Positions 34,694-44,169 are shown, numbered from the stretch's first letter. The stretch is DNA of 64,000 nucleotides from Thalassobius sp049116315 (GCA_049116315.1 JAGDZD010000004.1:62001-126000), one strand, 5' to 3'. Notes: generated by a model not told the origin, from the letters alone. Numbers and translations are program-made.

Positions 34694-35745
34694 AACTCAG
34701 CGATTTTGATTTTGACCTTCCAGAGGATCGGATTGCCACCCGTCCGGCCAAACCGCGCAGCTCTGCGCGCCTTCTTGTGGCGCAGCCAGATGTGCTGACG
34801 GATGCGCGCGTGTCTGATCTGACAGACTGGCTGAGGCCCGGGGATCGGTTGGTGCTGAACAACACCAAGGTGATCCCGGCGCGCCTGTCAGGATTTCGCA
34901 GCCGCACTGGCACCGAGGGGGAAACCCGCGCTGCCATTCAAGTTACCCTGTTGGAGCCGCAGGCGGATGGCACGTGGATGGCCCTGCTGAAACCCTTGAA
35001 AAAGATCCGCGAAGGTGAGGTCATCACCTTTTCCGAGGATCTCTCGGCCGAGTTGGTGACCAAACAGGAGGGGCAGGCGCTGGTGCGCTTTAACCTAACG
35101 GGCGATGATTTTGATGCCGCTTTGGCAGAGGCGGGGGCCATGCCATTGCCACCCTATATTGCCGCCAAACGCGCGGCAGATGATCAGGACAAAGAAGACT
35201 ATCAGACGGTGTTTGCGCGCAATCTGGGGGCTGTGGCCGCACCGACAGCGTCTTTGCACTTTGATGAGGCACTATTGGAGGCACTGGCTGCCAAAGGGGT
35301 CTCCTTTACCCAAGTCACCTTGCATGTCGGGGCGGGCACCTTTTTGCCGGTCAAAGTGGACGATGTGACCACCCATAAAATGCATTCCGAATGGGGCGAA
35401 GTCAGCCCAGAGGCCGCAGCAGACATTGCCGCCACCAAAGCCGCCGGCGGGCGGGTCATTCCGGTTGGAACCACCGCGTTGCGCCTGATCGAAAGTGCAG
35501 GGCATTCCGGCACCATCCAACCCTGGAGCGGCGACACTGACATCTTTATCTATCCCGGTTACAGCTTTCGGGTTGCAGATGCATTGATGACCAATTTCCA
35601 CCTGCCCAAGTCTACTTTGATGATGCTGGTATCGGCATTGATGGGGCAGGCGCGAATCAAAGAGATCTATGAACACGCCCTGCGCGAAGAGTATCGGTTC
35701 TTTTCTTACGGTGACGCGTCACTTTTGCTGCCATCGGGGGCGTAA
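34690..35745 (+). CDS. queA: S-adenosylmethionine:tRNA ribosyltransferase-isomerase
   Basis: Makes epoxyqueuosine from 7-aminomethyl-7-deazaguanine at tRNA position 34. The opening MKLSDFDFDLPEDRIATRPA is diagnostic, as are LHVGAGTFLPVKVDD and NFHLPKSTLMMLVSAL. Length 351 is normal. It overlaps the AsmA-like gene by four bases. Other queuosine genes are not in the window; tgt is often next to queA but here an MFS gene follows. Confidence 0.97.
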   Translation: MKLSDFDFDLPEDRIATRPAKPRSSARLLVAQPDVLTDARVSDLTDWLRPGDRLVLNNTKVIPARLSGFRSRTGTEGETRAAIQVTLLEPQADGTWMALLKPLKKIREGEVITFSEDLSAELVTKQEGQALVRFNLTGDDFDAALAEAGAMPLPPYIAAKRAADDQDKEDYQTVFARNLGAVAAPTASLHFDEALLEALAAKGVSFTQVTLHVGAGTFLPVKVDDVTTHKMHSEWGEVSPEAAADIAATKAAGGRVIPVGTTALRLIESAGHSGTIQPWSGDTDIFIYPGYSFRVADALMTNFHLPKSTLMMLVSALMGQARIKEIYEHALREEYRFFSYGDASLLLPSGA

Positions 35746-35836
35746 AACGACTCTCTTTGTCGCAAATCAGCGATCTCTTCGATCAGGCTTGGTCTAGGCA
35801 GCGGCTTCTGACCAACCTGCCCGTGGAGTGCGAGCG

Positions 35837-37099
35837 ATGATCCAAATCCTGTCGAGTGCCTGGCCCCTGTTTCTGGGCCTGCTGATGTTGATGGTGGGCA
35901 ATGGCCTCCAAGGGACCCTGCTTGGGGTGCGCGGTGGTATCGAAGGCTTTTCGACGTTTGAGATGTCGATCGTGATGTCGGCCTATTTTGCCGGTTTCCT
36001 TGGGGGATCGCGCATGGCACCAGAGATGATCCGGCGTGTGGGACATGTGCGGGTGTTTGCGGCGCTGGCCTCGTTGATTTCCGCGGTGCTGATCCTTTAT
36101 CCGACCTATGCCAACCCATGGGTCTGGACCGTTGGACGGGTGTTGATCGGGTTTTGCTTTTCCGGCGTGTATGTGACAGCGGAAAGCTGGATCAACAACG
36201 AGGCGTCCAACGAAAACCGCGGCAAGGCGTTGTCGCTATATATGATCGTGCAGATGACCGGTATCGTGACCGCGCAGGGGCTGCTGCTGGTGGCGGATCC
36301 GTCTGGGTTTGTGTTGTTTGTGATCCCTTCGGTGCTGGTTTCGATCTCGTTTGCGCCGATTTTGCTGTCGATCAGCCCTACACCGGCGTTTGATTCCACC
36401 GCACCGATGAGCATCAAAGAGCTTTTGCGCCTGTCGCCGCTTGGCTGTGCGGGCATGTTCTTGTTGGGGGGCGTGTTTGCAGCACAGTTTGGCATGGCGG
36501 CGGTTTACGGCGGCGAAGCGGGGTTGAGCCTTGTGGAGATTTCCACCTTTGTGGCCAGCTTTTATATCGGGGCGGTTTTGCTGCAATATCCGCTGGGATG
36601 GATATCAGATCGGATGGACCGTCGGATTTTGATTTTGGTGGTTGCGGCCATTGGGGGCTTGGGGGGCTTTGTCGGGATGACGATGGGCCATAGCTTTAGC
36701 GTGCTGCTGGTCGCGGCCTTTGTCATCGGGGGCACGTCCAATCCACTGTATTCACTGCTGTTGGCTTATACCAATGACTATCTCAACAACGAGGACATGG
36801 CTGCCGCTTCGGGGGGCATGATCTTTATCAATGGGGTGGGCGCGGTGTCTGGTCCTATTATCACCGGTTGGGTGATGGGCTTCATGGGACCGCCGGGCTA
36901 TTTCCTGATTATTGCGATTCTCATGTCAGCCATGGCGGCCTATGCCGGCTATCGCATGACCCAACGCCCTGCGATTTCGGTCGAAGATACAACAACCTAC
37001 ACGCCCGTTATGCCCGCTGCGACACCAGTTGCGGTAGATTTTGCGCGCGAATATGACATCGAAACGGCCGAAGAAGAGGCAGAAGCCGCCATTTCGTGA
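35837..37099 (+). CDS. MFS transporter, YcaD-like
   Basis: A 420-residue, 12-helix major facilitator. The motif YVTAESWINNEASNENRGKAL (after helix 4) and GWISDRMDRRILIL (A-motif after helix 8) are typical of the YcaD-like group of MFS proteins. The C-terminal tail (about 45 residues, rich in Thr and Glu) is cytoplasmic. Substrate unknown. ATG 35837 is preferred to GTG 35828 because GGAG (35825-35828) lies eight bases before it. It follows queA by 91 bp and may be co-transcribed with it. Confidence 0.9.
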   Translation: MIQILSSAWPLFLGLLMLMVGNGLQGTLLGVRGGIEGFSTFEMSIVMSAYFAGFLGGSRMAPEMIRRVGHVRVFAALASLISAVLILYPTYANPWVWTVGRVLIGFCFSGVYVTAESWINNEASNENRGKALSLYMIVQMTGIVTAQGLLLVADPSGFVLFVIPSVLVSISFAPILLSISPTPAFDSTAPMSIKELLRLSPLGCAGMFLLGGVFAAQFGMAAVYGGEAGLSLVEISTFVASFYIGAVLLQYPLGWISDRMDRRILILVVAAIGGLGGFVGMTMGHSFSVLLVAAFVIGGTSNPLYSLLLAYTNDYLNNEDMAAASGGMIFINGVGAVSGPIITGWVMGFMGPPGYFLIIAILMSAMAAYAGYRMTQRPAISVEDTTTYTPVMPAATPVAVDFAREYDIETAEEEAEAAIS

Positions 37100-37202
37100 A
37101 ATTCCTTACATACTGTCGTATTTTTTGACTGTCTTTTCAGAAAGTTCTGATTGTAAGATTCTTTTATCCCAGGGGACGGGATCAAAAAATGGAGACAGGC
37201 AA

Positions 37203-37778
37203 ATGGTCGACGCAGATGAAATTTTGTCATTCTGGTTAGACGAAGTAGGTCCAGAGGGTTGGTACGAGGTCAGTGAGACCTTGGATCAAACCATACGGGA
37301 CCGGTTTGGCAGCACATGGGAGGCCGCCCTCAGTGGAACCTGCGGGCTGTGGCTGACCTATCCATCAGGGGCTCTGGCCTATATCATTCTGATGGACCAA
37401 TTCCCGCGCAATATGTTCCGCAACACCGGCAAAGCGTTTGCATCAGACAAGATCGCCCGCACCGCTGCTAAGATCGCCATTGACCATAAGTGGGACATGA
37501 AGATCGATGAGCCTGCGCGGCAGTTCTTCTATCTTCCGTTGATGCATTCCGAATGCTTGACGGATCAGGACCGTTGCGTCCGCTTGATGCATCAGCGCAT
37601 GCCCGCCTCTGGCGCAAGCAACCTGCTGCACGCCAAAGCCCATCGCGAAGTGATCCGTCAATTCGGTCGCTTTCCGTATCGCAACGAGGCACTCGAACGC
37701 AGCACCAGCCGCCTTGAGCAGGAATTCTTGCAGGCTGGCGGCTATGGCCACCAAGTAAGAGAGCTGCAAAGCGCCTGA
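37203..37778 (+). CDS. DUF924 family protein
   Basis: A 191-residue soluble helical protein of the DUF924 family. It has the motifs ILSFWLDEVGPEGWY, LILMDQFPRNMFR-like (ALAYIILMDQFPRNMFR) and the later ARQFFYLPLMHSE. The function is not known; the fold is tetratricopeptide-like. ATG 37203 has GGAGA about nine bases upstream. The 148 bp to lpdA contain a hairpin and the pdh-type operator. Confidence 0.85.
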   Translation: MVDADEILSFWLDEVGPEGWYEVSETLDQTIRDRFGSTWEAALSGTCGLWLTYPSGALAYIILMDQFPRNMFRNTGKAFASDKIARTAAKIAIDHKWDMKIDEPARQFFYLPLMHSECLTDQDRCVRLMHQRMPASGASNLLHAKAHREVIRQFGRFPYRNEALERSTSRLEQEFLQAGGYGHQVRELQSA

Positions 37779-37829
37779 GTTCCGCTTTGATGCTCTTTCA
37801 AAAGCGCCTTAGATGTGAGCACCTTAGCC

Positions 37830-37858
37830 GTGCGCCCTTTAAAAAATAGGGGGCGCAC
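37830..37858 (+). other. hairpin between DUF924 and lpdA
   Basis: GTGCGCCC (37830-37837) pairs with GGGCGCAC (37851-37858), eight perfect pairs; the 13-base loop is A/T-rich. There is no T-run after it. It may be the DUF924 transcript end or a leader structure. Confidence 0.4.
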
Positions 37859-37887
37859 GAAGCTGTGCGTTGAAGTGTTCGCAAAAG

Positions 37888-37905
37888 TAGTTTAATACCA
37901 AACTA
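37888..37905. promoter_or_regulatory. operator-like inverted repeat before lpdA
   Basis: TAGTTT-AATACC-AAACTA, 21 bases before the lpdA ATG. The arms and six-base spacer are identical in form to the site before pdhA (TAGTTT-AGCGTT-AAACTA). Since LpdA is E3 of the same complex, a shared regulator is the simplest explanation. Confidence 0.65.
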
Positions 37906-37926
37906 AATTTGGAATCGGAGGGGCTC

Positions 37927-39324
37927 ATGGCGTCCAAGGCATTTGACTTAGTTGTGATCGGGGCAGGCCCCGGTGGATACGTAGCCGCAATTCGTGCAGC
38001 ACAGTTGGGGCTGAGCGTTGCGTGCGTTGAACGTGAGAACCTGGGCGGCATCTGTTTGAACTGGGGCTGTATCCCAACCAAAGCTTTGCTGCGCTCGGCA
38101 GAAGTGTACCACCAGATGGAACGCGCCAAGGAATTTGGCCTGTCTGCGGGCAAGATCGACTTCGACCTGCCAGCCATTGTCGACCGGTCTCGCAAAGTCG
38201 CGGCACAGATGAACGGCGGTATCAAAGGCCTGTTCAAAAAGAACAAAATCACCACGGTGATGGGCGAAGCCACCATCGTTGCCAAAGGCAAAGTTTCGGT
38301 GAAAACCGACAAGGGCACGGATGAGCTGACGGCGAAGAACATCATTGTGGCCACAGGCGCCCGTGCGCGTGAATTGCCCGGCCTTGAGGCTGACGGCGAT
38401 TTGGTGTGGACCTACCGCCACGCCTTGAAACCAACCCGCATGCCGAAAAAGCTGTTGGTGATTGGTTCTGGCGCCATCGGTATCGAATTTGCAAGCTTTT
38501 ACAACACTTTGGGCGCCGATACGACGGTTGTCGAAGTGATGGACCGCGTGCTGCCCGTCGAAGACAAGGACATCTCGGCCTTTGCCAAGAAGCAATTTGT
38601 CAAACAGGGCATGACGATCTGGGAAAAGGCGGGCGTAAAGTCGCTGGACCGGACACCGGGCAAAGGTGTTGTTGCGCACATTGAAAAGGGCGGCAAGGTC
38701 GAGAAGCACGAGTTTGATACAGTGATCTCGGCTGTTGGCATCGTGGGCAACGTTGAAAACCTTGGTCTCGAAGCTTTGGGTGTGAAAATTGATCGCACTC
38801 ATGTTGTGACCGATGAATATTGCCGCACTGGCGTAGATGGCGTCTTTGCCATCGGCGACATCGCTGGCGCCCCATGGTTGGCCCACAAAGCCAGCCACGA
38901 AGGCATCATGGTTGCCGAATTGATCGCGGGCAAAAAAGTCCACGCGATCAAGCCAAACTCGATCGCGGGCTGCACCTATTGTCACCCACAGGTGGCGTCG
39001 GTTGGCTTGACCGAAGAGAAAGCCAAAGAAGCCGGTTACAAGATCAAGGTTGGGAAGTTCCCCTTCATCGGCAACGGCAAAGCGGTTGCGATGGGCGAAG
39101 CCGAGGGCATGGTGAAAACCGTGTTTGATGAGAAAACCGGTGAACTGCTGGGCGCTCATATGGTTGGTGCCGAAGTGACCGAGATGATCCAAGGTTATGT
39201 CATCGCGCGTCAACTGGAAACAACCGAGGAAGATCTGATCGAAACCGTCTTCCCACACCCAACCATGTCAGAAATGATGCATGAAAGTGTGCTGGCGGCG
39301 TTTGATCGCGTGATCCACATGTAA
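37927..39324 (+). CDS. lpdA: dihydrolipoamide dehydrogenase (E3)
   Basis: FAD-dependent disulfide oxidoreductase that reoxidises lipoyl groups of the pyruvate dehydrogenase complex. FAD-binding GAGPGGYVAA (about 12-21), redox disulfide GGICLNWGCIPTKAL (about 40-54), NAD-binding IGSGAIGIEFASF and the C-terminal HPHPTMSE-type motif (VFPHPTMSEMMHE, catalytic His) are complete. Length is 465 residues. ATG 37927 follows GGAGGGG; TTG 37909 has no site. The pdh-type operator lies just upstream. It is the only lpd in the window and may also serve other 2-oxoacid dehydrogenases. Confidence 0.97.
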   Translation: MASKAFDLVVIGAGPGGYVAAIRAAQLGLSVACVERENLGGICLNWGCIPTKALLRSAEVYHQMERAKEFGLSAGKIDFDLPAIVDRSRKVAAQMNGGIKGLFKKNKITTVMGEATIVAKGKVSVKTDKGTDELTAKNIIVATGARARELPGLEADGDLVWTYRHALKPTRMPKKLLVIGSGAIGIEFASFYNTLGADTTVVEVMDRVLPVEDKDISAFAKKQFVKQGMTIWEKAGVKSLDRTPGKGVVAHIEKGGKVEKHEFDTVISAVGIVGNVENLGLEALGVKIDRTHVVTDEYCRTGVDGVFAIGDIAGAPWLAHKASHEGIMVAELIAGKKVHAIKPNSIAGCTYCHPQVASVGLTEEKAKEAGYKIKVGKFPFIGNGKAVAMGEAEGMVKTVFDEKTGELLGAHMVGAEVTEMIQGYVIARQLETTEEDLIETVFPHPTMSEMMHESVLAAFDRVIHM

Positions 39325-39347
39325 GTGGCGCGTTGATCGCTGATTTG

Positions 39348-39382
39348 AAAGGCCGCAGAGCATTGCTCTTGCGGCCTTTTGT
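39348..39382. terminator. terminator between lpdA and DUF1330
   Basis: AAAGGCCGCAGAGC pairs with GCTCTTGCGGCCTTT around ATT with one bulged T; TTTTG follows on the plus strand. The A-run on the left allows use from both sides. Confidence 0.85.
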
Positions 39383-39398
39383 TTGTCTTGAGCTGATA

Positions 39399-39698
39399 TT
39401 AGCTGGGCACCTGAAACTCTGGATACAGGGTGATGGTGGATTTGGCCGCCTTGTTTCGCATCGCGTGAATTTCGGCAATCTCCGGGTCATTGAACCAACC
39501 CTTGGCGGCTTCCTCAGTCGGAAAGCGCAGCACAACTGTGCCAAGGGGGCCACCTTGGGTGTCCTCCAGCACTTCGTGCGGGCCAGCGGCAAGAACCTGT
39601 CCGCCATGTGCTAAGATCGGGGCCAGCGCAAGCGGGCGGTACTGCGCCAGAAGCTCTGGGTCGATTGGGTCCATTTGGACGATAACTGTGTAGGGCAT
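39399..39698 (-). CDS. DUF1330 family protein
   Basis: A 99-residue soluble protein of the ferredoxin-like alpha/beta-barrel group, resembling DUF1330 (opening MPYTVIVQMDPIDPELLAQY, central GGPLGTVVLRFPTEEAAKGW). The family's function is unknown. ATG 39698 has GGAGGTG four bases upstream; the open frame further upstream runs into the LysR promoter. It is convergent with lpdA and divergent from the LysR gene with 105 bp between, which suggests regulation by that LysR protein. Confidence 0.75.
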   Translation of the reverse strand: MPYTVIVQMDPIDPELLAQYRPLALAPILAHGGQVLAAGPHEVLEDTQGGPLGTVVLRFPTEEAAKGWFNDPEIAEIHAMRNKAAKSTITLYPEFQVPS

Positions 39699-39803
39699 TG
39701 TCACCTCCGAGTAAGTGTTGACATGGCCTTGGATAGCCCCACATCCTCTGTGACTTAATTCGCCATTGAGACACGGCTGTTGTGCAATTCTGCAAGGGGC
39801 ACC

Positions 39804-40691
39804 ATGGACTGGAACCAGCTTCATCTAATCTTGGAAATCGGCCGCGCCGGGAGCCTGTCGGGGGCTGCGCGCAGCATTGGCGTGAACCACGCCACGGTGT
39901 CGCGCAAACTCAGCCAGATCGAGGCTCGCGCCGGGGTGCGTTTTTTTGAGCGTCTGCCAGATGGGATGGTGCCCACCGAAGAGGGCCGCTTGGCCATGAG
40001 CTATGCCGAGAAGATGGAAGATCAGGCGCTGAGTTTTGATCGGGTTCTGGCTTCCTCGGATCAAAAGTCGCAAGGCCAGATTGCGCTGGCTGTGCCGGCC
40101 TTATTGGCGGACGCCCGCTTTGCCGAGGATCTTAGGCTGTGGGATGTGGAAAATCCCGGCACCGAAGTCACGGTTCTGGGGGACGCCCGGGTGTTCAATT
40201 TGCACAAACGCGAAGCCGATGTTGCCATTCGGATGACCGCCACACCGGGTGAAAGCCTGTGGGGCCGCAAGGTGGTGGATCAAAAACGCGGGATCTATGC
40301 CTCTAAGGGGTTTGTTGAGACCTATAAACAACAGCTTGAAACCGGGCAGGGTGCGGTGCCGGTGATTGGGTTTTCTCATTGGAGCGAACCGATCCTGCGC
40401 GACATTCGCCAGCGTTTTCCCAATGCCAAGCGGGCAACCACCTGTGACGATCATTTTGTGGCCCAAACCTTGGTTCGAGCTGGGCGCGGTATGACGCGCT
40501 TGCCGTGTTACATCGGCGAAAGTGACCCTGAAATGATGCGCGTACCGGGATCCGAACTGACAGAATATGCGCCAATTTGGGTGTTGATCCATCCTGATGC
40601 GCGCGCCAATCAGCGCATCGCAGCCTTTGTCAGTTTTATCGCGCGCCGGTTTCGACAGCGCCAAGCGCTGTTTCTAGGGCAAACTAGTTAA
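39804..40691 (+). CDS. LysR-family transcriptional regulator
   Basis: A 295-residue LysR-type regulator. The N-terminal HTH (about 2-60) has LSGAARSIGVNHATVSRKLSQIE, and the rest is the substrate-binding-like effector domain. The ligand cannot be read. It is divergent from the DUF1330 gene, the usual layout for a LysR regulator and its target. ATG 39804 has AGGGG about five bases upstream. The uvrA promoter with its SOS box follows four bases after the stop. Confidence 0.88.
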   Translation: MDWNQLHLILEIGRAGSLSGAARSIGVNHATVSRKLSQIEARAGVRFFERLPDGMVPTEEGRLAMSYAEKMEDQALSFDRVLASSDQKSQGQIALAVPALLADARFAEDLRLWDVENPGTEVTVLGDARVFNLHKREADVAIRMTATPGESLWGRKVVDQKRGIYASKGFVETYKQQLETGQGAVPVIGFSHWSEPILRDIRQRFPNAKRATTCDDHFVAQTLVRAGRGMTRLPCYIGESDPEMMRVPGSELTEYAPIWVLIHPDARANQRIAAFVSFIARRFRQRQALFLGQTS

Positions 40692-40694
40692 TAA

Positions 40695-40709
40695 GTTCGC
40701 CTAATGTTC
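40695..40709. promoter_or_regulatory. LexA (SOS) box of the alphaproteobacterial type
   Basis: GTTC (40695-40698), N7, GTTC (40706-40709): an exact match to the established alphaproteobacterial LexA motif GTTC-N7-GTTC. It lies 65 bases before the uvrA start. Confidence 0.85.
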
Positions 40710-40773
40710 TCATTTTTCGGTTGGAGACTCGCGGCATCTGCCCTATTTCTTACGCAACACCGTGAGGACAGAT

Positions 40774-43632
40774 ATGGCTGAGCTTAAAAATATTGAGGTG
40801 CGCGGCGCGCGCGAACACAATCTCAAGGACGTGGATGTTGATATTCCACGTGACCAGTTGGTGGTAATCACCGGTCTGTCCGGGTCGGGGAAATCCTCGT
40901 TGGCGTTTGACACAATCTATGCCGAGGGACAGCGACGCTATGTCGAAAGCCTGTCGGCCTATGCGCGCCAGTTCTTGGACATGATGGAAAAGCCTGATGT
41001 GGATCACATCAGCGGTCTGTCTCCGGCGATTTCCATCGAACAGAAAACCACCTCCAAGAACCCGCGTTCGACGGTTGGCACCGTGACCGAGATCTATGAC
41101 TACATGCGGTTGTTGTTTGCGCGCGTTGGCACCCCGTTTAGCCCAACAACCGGTTTGCCGATCGAAGCCCAACAGGTGCAGGACATGGTGGACCGGGTTA
41201 TGAACATGCAAGAGGGCATTCGCGCCTTTTTGCTGGCGCCGATCGTGCGTGACCGTAAGGGCGAGTATAAGAAAGAATTCCTAGAGCTGCGCAAGCAAGG
41301 CTTTCAACGCGTAAAGGTCGATGGCACCTTCTATGAGCTGGACGAGCCGCCAACGCTGGACAAAAAATACCGCCATGACATTGATGTGGTGGTGGACCGG
41401 ATTGTGGTGCGTGAAGGGCTGGAAACCCGGTTGGCTGACAGCTTCCGCACCGCGCTCAATCTGGCGGATGGAATTGCGATTCTGGAAACCGCCCCCAAAG
41501 AGGGTGACCCAGAACGGATCACCTTTAGTGAGAATTTTTCCTGTCCTGTCAGTGGCTTCACCATTCCAGAGATTGAACCGCGTCTGTTTTCGTTCAACGC
41601 GCCTTTTGGGGCCTGTCCTGAATGTGATGGCCTTGGCAAAGAGCTGTTCTTTGATGAACGCCTTGTGGTGCCCGACCAGACGCTCAAGGTCTATGACGGG
41701 GCTTTGGCCCCATGGCGCAAGGGCAAATCGCCCTATTTCCTGCAAACCATCGAAGCCATCGCCAAACACTATCAATTCGATAAGAACACCAAGTGGAAAG
41801 ACCTGCCCAAAAAGGTGCAAAAGGTGTTTCTGCGCGGCTCTGGCGACGAAGAGATCGAATTCCGCTATGACGAAGGCGGGCGGGTGTATCAGGTCAAACG
41901 CGTCTTTGAAGGTGTCATTCCCAATATGGAACGGCGCTATCGCGAAACCGATTCAAACTGGGTGCGCGAAGAATTTGAACGCTATCAGAACAACCGGCCA
42001 TGCGGATCCTGTGGCGGGTATCGCCTGCGCGAAGAGGCTCTGGCGGTTAAAATTGCCGATGTCCACGTTGGGCAAGTGGTGCAGATGTCCATCCGCGAGG
42101 CCTATGCCTGGTGCCAAGCTGTGCCCGAGCATCTGACCGCACAGAAGAACGAAATTGCCCGCGCAATTTTGAAAGAAATTCGTGAACGTCTTGGCTTTCT
42201 CAACAATGTTGGGCTGGAGTATCTGTCGCTGTCACGCAATTCGGGCACATTGTCGGGTGGCGAAAGCCAAAGGATCCGTTTGGCCAGCCAAATTGGTTCG
42301 GGGTTGACCGGGGTTCTCTATGTTTTGGATGAACCGTCCATTGGTCTGCACCAGCGCGACAATGACCGTCTGTTGGAAACGCTGAAGAACCTGCGCGACC
42401 AAGGCAACACCGTGATTGTGGTTGAACATGACGAAGAAGCGATCCGCGAGGCGGATTATGTTTTGGACATCGGACCGGGGGCTGGCGTGCATGGCGGGGC
42501 CATTGTGTCGCGTGGATCCCCTGAAGATATCGCAAATGATCCCAATAGCTTGACTGGTAAGTACCTTTCTGGTGCGCGCGAAATCGAAGTGCCCGCAGAA
42601 CGGCGCGAGGGCAACGGCAAAACGCTGAGCGTGATCAAAGCGACGGGCAACAACCTGCGCAATGTGACAGCGGATTTCCCACTGGGTAAGTTTGTCTGCG
42701 TGACCGGCGTGTCGGGGGGCGGCAAGTCAACGTTGACGATTGAAACGCTGTTCAAAACCGCTTCGATGCGGCTGAACGGAGCGCGTCAAACGCCAGCGCC
42801 TTGTGAAACCATCAAAGGTCTAGAGCATCTGGATAAGGTGATTGATATCGACCAGCGCGCCATCGGGCGCACTCCACGGTCGAACCCCGCGACCTACACC
42901 GGGGCGTTTACCCCGATCCGGGATTGGTTTGCGGGCCTGCCCGAAGCAAAGGCGCGCGGCTATAAGCCCGGTCGCTTCAGCTTTAACGTCAAAGGTGGGC
43001 GCTGCGAGGCCTGTCAGGGCGATGGGGTCATCAAGATCGAGATGCACTTCTTGCCCGATGTCTATGTGACCTGCGAAACCTGCAATGGCGCACGCTATAA
43101 CCGCGAAACCCTTGAGATCAAATTCAAGGGCAAAAGCATTGCAGATGTCTTGGATATGACTGTCGAAGACGCGCAAACCTTCTTTCAGGCGGTGCCATCG
43201 ATCCGCGAGAAAATGGATGCGCTTATGCGGGTTGGCTTGGGCTATATCAAGGTTGGTCAGCAGGCGACAACCCTGTCAGGTGGCGAGGCCCAGCGGGTCA
43301 AACTTTCCAAAGAACTGGCGCGTCGTTCGACCGGGCGGACTTTGTATATTCTGGATGAGCCGACAACAGGTTTGCATTTCGAAGATGTGCGTAAGCTATT
43401 GGAAGTGCTTCATGAATTGGTCGAGCAGGGCAACACTGTCGTTGTGATCGAACACAATTTGGATGTGATCAAAACCGCCGATTGGATCATCGATATTGGT
43501 CCCGAAGGCGGGGATGGTGGCGGTGAAATTGTCGCCAAAGGGACACCGGAAAAAGTGGCGCGCAGCAAACGCAGTCACACCGGGCGCTATCTCAAACCGA
43601 TGCTAGAAGGGCGACGCGTGGCGGCAGAATAA
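40774..43632 (+). CDS. uvrA: excinuclease ABC subunit A
   Basis: Damage-recognition ATPase of nucleotide excision repair. Two ABC halves are present: Walker A GLSGSGKSSLAF (about 32-43) and GVSGGGKSTLTI (about 640). Signature motifs LSGGESQRIRLAS and LSGGEAQRVKLSK, Walker B VLYVLDEPSIGL and LYILDEPTTGL, and zinc fingers with CPECDGLG and CEACQGDG...CETCNGARY complete the family set. Length 952 is normal. ATG 40774 has GAGGAC upstream. An exact LexA box precedes it, so damage induction is expected. Confidence 0.98.
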   Translation: MAELKNIEVRGAREHNLKDVDVDIPRDQLVVITGLSGSGKSSLAFDTIYAEGQRRYVESLSAYARQFLDMMEKPDVDHISGLSPAISIEQKTTSKNPRSTVGTVTEIYDYMRLLFARVGTPFSPTTGLPIEAQQVQDMVDRVMNMQEGIRAFLLAPIVRDRKGEYKKEFLELRKQGFQRVKVDGTFYELDEPPTLDKKYRHDIDVVVDRIVVREGLETRLADSFRTALNLADGIAILETAPKEGDPERITFSENFSCPVSGFTIPEIEPRLFSFNAPFGACPECDGLGKELFFDERLVVPDQTLKVYDGALAPWRKGKSPYFLQTIEAIAKHYQFDKNTKWKDLPKKVQKVFLRGSGDEEIEFRYDEGGRVYQVKRVFEGVIPNMERRYRETDSNWVREEFERYQNNRPCGSCGGYRLREEALAVKIADVHVGQVVQMSIREAYAWCQAVPEHLTAQKNEIARAILKEIRERLGFLNNVGLEYLSLSRNSGTLSGGESQRIRLASQIGSGLTGVLYVLDEPSIGLHQRDNDRLLETLKNLRDQGNTVIVVEHDEEAIREADYVLDIGPGAGVHGGAIVSRGSPEDIANDPNSLTGKYLSGAREIEVPAERREGNGKTLSVIKATGNNLRNVTADFPLGKFVCVTGVSGGGKSTLTIETLFKTASMRLNGARQTPAPCETIKGLEHLDKVIDIDQRAIGRTPRSNPATYTGAFTPIRDWFAGLPEAKARGYKPGRFSFNVKGGRCEACQGDGVIKIEMHFLPDVYVTCETCNGARYNRETLEIKFKGKSIADVLDMTVEDAQTFFQAVPSIREKMDALMRVGLGYIKVGQQATTLSGGEAQRVKLSKELARRSTGRTLYILDEPTTGLHFEDVRKLLEVLHELVEQGNTVVVIEHNLDVIKTADWIIDIGPEGGDGGGEIVAKGTPEKVARSKRSHTGRYLKPMLEGRRVAAE

Positions 43633-43645
43633 GGTCCGCGGGGCG

Positions 43646-44080
43646 ATGCGCAGGAACACTGATCTGCACCCGGTATTGGCCGCTTTGGCGGTGACGCTAC
43701 GGGACAACAGCGTTTTGTTGGTCCGTCGGCGCAATCCGCCAGATGCGGGGCTTTGGGGGTATCCGGGGGGTAAAGTGGACCCCGGTGAAACCGTGTTGGC
43801 CGCCGCACAGCGCGAGTTGGCCGAAGAAACCACCGTGCACGCTACGCCGCAATTGGTGCTGGATAATCTGGATGTGATCGGGCAGGGCAGTGATGGCCAA
43901 TTGGCCTATCACTATCATCTGGTGGCGGTGCTATGCGCCTATGAAGCGGGCACACCTTTGGCGCAAGACGACGCGTTAGAGGCGGGCTGGCACCCCATTG
44001 AGACAGTTTTGGCCGGTCGGCTTGAAATGAGCCAAGACGTTGATTGTGTTTTGAAAAAGGCGTTGGCGGCCACCCGATAG
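43646..44080 (+). CDS. NUDIX hydrolase
   Basis: A 144-residue NUDIX protein with a complete box: GGKVDPGETVLAAAQRELAE followed by ET (about residues 41-62), matching GX5EX7REUXEEXGU except for Thr/Val in place of the last Gly. RRRNPPDAGLWGYPGGKVD suggests the ADP-ribose/ADP-sugar type. It is 13 bases after uvrA and may share its transcript. Substrate unknown. Confidence 0.9.
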   Translation: MRRNTDLHPVLAALAVTLRDNSVLLVRRRNPPDAGLWGYPGGKVDPGETVLAAAQRELAEETTVHATPQLVLDNLDVIGQGSDGQLAYHYHLVAVLCAYEAGTPLAQDDALEAGWHPIETVLAGRLEMSQDVDCVLKKALAATR

Positions 44081-44169
44081 GTGGAAAAAATCAGCAAAAT
44101 TCGCGCCACCCCTCTTGCATGTTAATCCGATTTACTTACGTAATGGTGATACCAATGAGGAGAGATTTG

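Noticed and set aside
37948..39258. Open frame of 436 codons antisense to lpdA
   Set aside because: lpdA is unmistakable; no motif on the other strand.
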